From CAZAOY01 sp964486925 (GTDB lineage: Bacteria > Bacillota > Clostridia > Oscillospirales > Ruminococcaceae): DNA of 33,934 nucleotides. Both the position numbers and the translations under genes were made by a program. Numbering within the stretch: the first letter of the stretch is position 1; the number at the start of each line of letters is the position of its first letter. Below the pieces are notes generated by a model. It had not been told where the DNA came from and ran no database searches. It saw nothing but the letters and a program-made list of their open reading frames with translations. The stretch covers positions 1 to 33,934 of the forward strand of contig CAZAOY010000027.1 in NCBI GenBank assembly GCA_964486925.1, read 5' to 3'. Below are positions 32,948-33,934 of this stretch, piece by piece.

Positions 32948-33709
32948 CTAAAATAGACTTAGATAAGCACTGACAATCTCAGCACCATAAAATAATGAAA
33001 CGGCAACCCCGATACAAAGATAAGGGCCAAACGCAATATGTGCGCCCCGTTTTGCCTTTTTACTTATAAGCAGATAACCTGCATAACCACCACCTAAAAG
33101 CAGTGCGATAAATATTGCAACTATAGCACCTTTATACCCTAGAAAAAACCCACAAACCGCCATAAGCTTAATATCCCCGCCGCCAAAAGCGTCGGTAATA
33201 ACCAAAGTTATAAGTAATAGGGGAAGGCTTACAGCAAAAAAACCGATTAGACGCTCGGTAATGTTAACATCTGCAAAAACCCAGATTGCCGCTACCGCAA
33301 AGGGGATTAATGAGATAACTAAGCTGTTTGGTATCTCCATTATGTCATAATCGATTAGCAGTATACACAGTAGAATAGCGCACACCCCAAAGGATATGAC
33401 CGTCCTATAATCAAACCCAAATCGGGCAAAGGATAGTACCGCAATAGCGCCGCAGACTATCTCAACCAGTGGATAACGTAGTGATATTTTAGCCTTGCAG
33501 TACCTACAGCGACCTTTAATGAAAATGTAGCTAAATACAGGGATTAGGTCTAATACCCCAAGCTGTTCTTTACACTTTGGACAGTATGACCGTGACTTTG
33601 AAAAAAGCCTCCCATTAGGTAGACGGTAGACCACCACATTTAAAAAGCTTCCAATACAACTGCCAAAGATAGATAACCATATATAGATAGGTAGAGAGTA
33701 TAGATTCAT
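32948..33709 (-). CDS. pilD: Prepilin peptidase/N-methyltransferase
   Basis: This 253-aa membrane aspartyl protease removes the leader of prepilins and methylates the new N-terminus. The ATG at 33709 is chosen over a GTG at 33760, which has no ribosome site and adds a polar extension. G-S-F-L-N-V-V-V-Y-R-L-P (20-31) is the family opening. C43-P-K-C46 and C68-R-Y-C71 form the zinc-binding pairs of the methylase domain. The catalytic aspartates are D120 (L-L-I-D-Y-D) and D179 (G-G-G-D-I-K-L). About seven to eight spans follow. It is the first gene of the pilus operon and would process the three or four prepilins encoded downstream. Confidence 0.94.
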   Translation of the reverse strand: MNLYSLPIYIWLSIFGSCIGSFLNVVVYRLPNGRLFSKSRSYCPKCKEQLGVLDLIPVFSYIFIKGRCRYCKAKISLRYPLVEIVCGAIAVLSFARFGFDYRTVISFGVCAILLCILLIDYDIMEIPNSLVISLIPFAVAAIWVFADVNITERLIGFFAVSLPLLLITLVITDAFGGGDIKLMAVCGFFLGYKGAIVAIFIALLLGGGYAGYLLISKKAKRGAHIAFGPYLCIGVAVSLFYGAEIVSAYLSLF

Positions 33710-33812
33710 TGGTATAAAATCCTGTTCTAAAAATTTTATCTCACCCCACCACCCGCCCACAAAGGTAGGCGAGGGTATTAATTAGGCAACAAACCTGTTT
33801 TGTTATTTACAC

Positions 33813-33848
33813 AAATGTTGCGTTTTTTAGGTAAAAAACGCAACATTT
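33813..33848. terminator. Strong hairpin between the KVAEL-tail gene and pilD
   Basis: AAATGTTGCGTTTTTT and AAAAAACGCAACATTT form a perfect 16-bp stem with a 4-nt loop, with T runs on both strands. It most likely ends the minus-strand gene entering from the right edge, making pilD the head of a separate transcription unit. Confidence 0.85.
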
Positions 33849-33876
33849 GATTGCCCAACTAATAGAATGAGTTGGA

Positions 33877-33934
33877 TTATGCGACTTTTAGTTCTGCGAC
33901 TTTTAGTTCTGCGACTTTTAGTTCTGCGACTTTT
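33877..33934 (-). CDS. C-terminal end of a gene with KVAEL pentapeptide repeats (partial)
   Basis: The minus-strand frame entering from the right edge reads K-V-A-E-L three times and a final K-V-A before TAA at 33879-33877, then runs into a strong terminator 28 bp later. Only 19 codons are visible, so the protein is not identifiable. Repetitive Ala/Lys/Glu tails of this kind occur on some ribosomal and translation proteins, among others. The other open frames through the repeat are less plausible because this one alone stops just before the terminator. Confidence 0.6.
   Translation of the reverse strand, partial: KVAELKVAELKVAELKVA
33881..33934. repeat. 15-bp tandem repeat, 3.6 copies, cut by the window edge
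   Basis: The unit GCGACTTTTAGTTCT occurs at 33881, 33896 and 33911 without change, and nine bases of a fourth copy reach the last base. Its 15-base length keeps the reading frame and encodes the KVAEL repeats on the minus strand. Confidence 0.92.

Noticed and set aside
33710..33760. GTG start for pilD at 33760
   Set aside because: It has no ribosome site and would add a polar Trp/Gly-rich segment before the conserved N-terminal helix.
33881..33934. CRISPR array
   Set aside because: The repeats are 15 bp with no spacers and are explained as coding pentapeptide repeats.

Overview
The window looks like a draft or metagenome-assembled contig from a low-GC, Gram-positive anaerobe of the Clostridia (Bacillota), possibly Oscillospirales/Ruminococcaceae-like. 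The grounds are strong AGGAGG-type ribosome sites with some TTG starts, a YesM/YesN-type two-component pair, sugar ABC permeases with no local ATPase, a tRNA-Gln with encoded CCA, and a clostridial-style type IV pilus cluster. No taxonomic marker gene is present, so this placement is inference. There is one 100-N scaffold gap (7594-7693), flanked by two identical 55-bp sequences.

Layout, left half. The window opens with a thioredoxin-fold protein (left-truncated or just complete), then a stand-alone UroD/MtaA-type methyltransferase homologue (825-1943). Convergent to it is a two-gene minus-strand operon: a zinc alcohol/polyol dehydrogenase followed by a cytoplasmic GH3 glycosidase with a shortened C-terminus. 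Next come a membrane-anchored PstS-like protein, a tRNA-Gln(CUG), and a possible small structured RNA of about 145 nt with its own promoter and terminator. After the gap lies a roughly 9-kb plus-strand carbohydrate locus (8169-17213): lipoprotein binding protein, two permeases, YesM-type histidine kinase, YesN-type AraC response regulator, and two further divergent UroD-family proteins. Inverted repeats with ATAGTG/CACTAT arms occur upstream of both the binding-protein gene and the kinase gene and are candidate operators. Just beyond, on the opposite strand, is a decayed N-terminal fragment of a GHL6-type glycosidase.

Layout, right half. A small cysteine-containing protein of unknown function (18167-18679) is followed by minus-strand nadA and metY. 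metY has a strong promoter and a long 5' leader with a 23-codon upstream ORF and a hairpin next to its ribosome site. From 33709 down to 21646 runs one tightly packed type IV pilus operon: prepilin peptidase (pilD), platform protein (pilC), a PilM-PilN fusion, PilO, a 2123-residue giant prepilin, a PilX-like protein and two small prepilins. No pilus ATPase is in the window. At the right edge is the end of another minus-strand gene whose product finishes in KVAEL pentapeptide repeats, with a strong hairpin behind it.

How the parts may work together. The 8-17 kb locus reads as sense-import-process for an unidentified glycan or glycoside, in which UroD-like proteins stand where glycosidases usually do. 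The pilus operon reads as a machine assembling or displaying one very large GLUG-repeat adhesin on a prepilin anchor. These two, with the metY leader and the putative small RNA, are the parts most worth following up.
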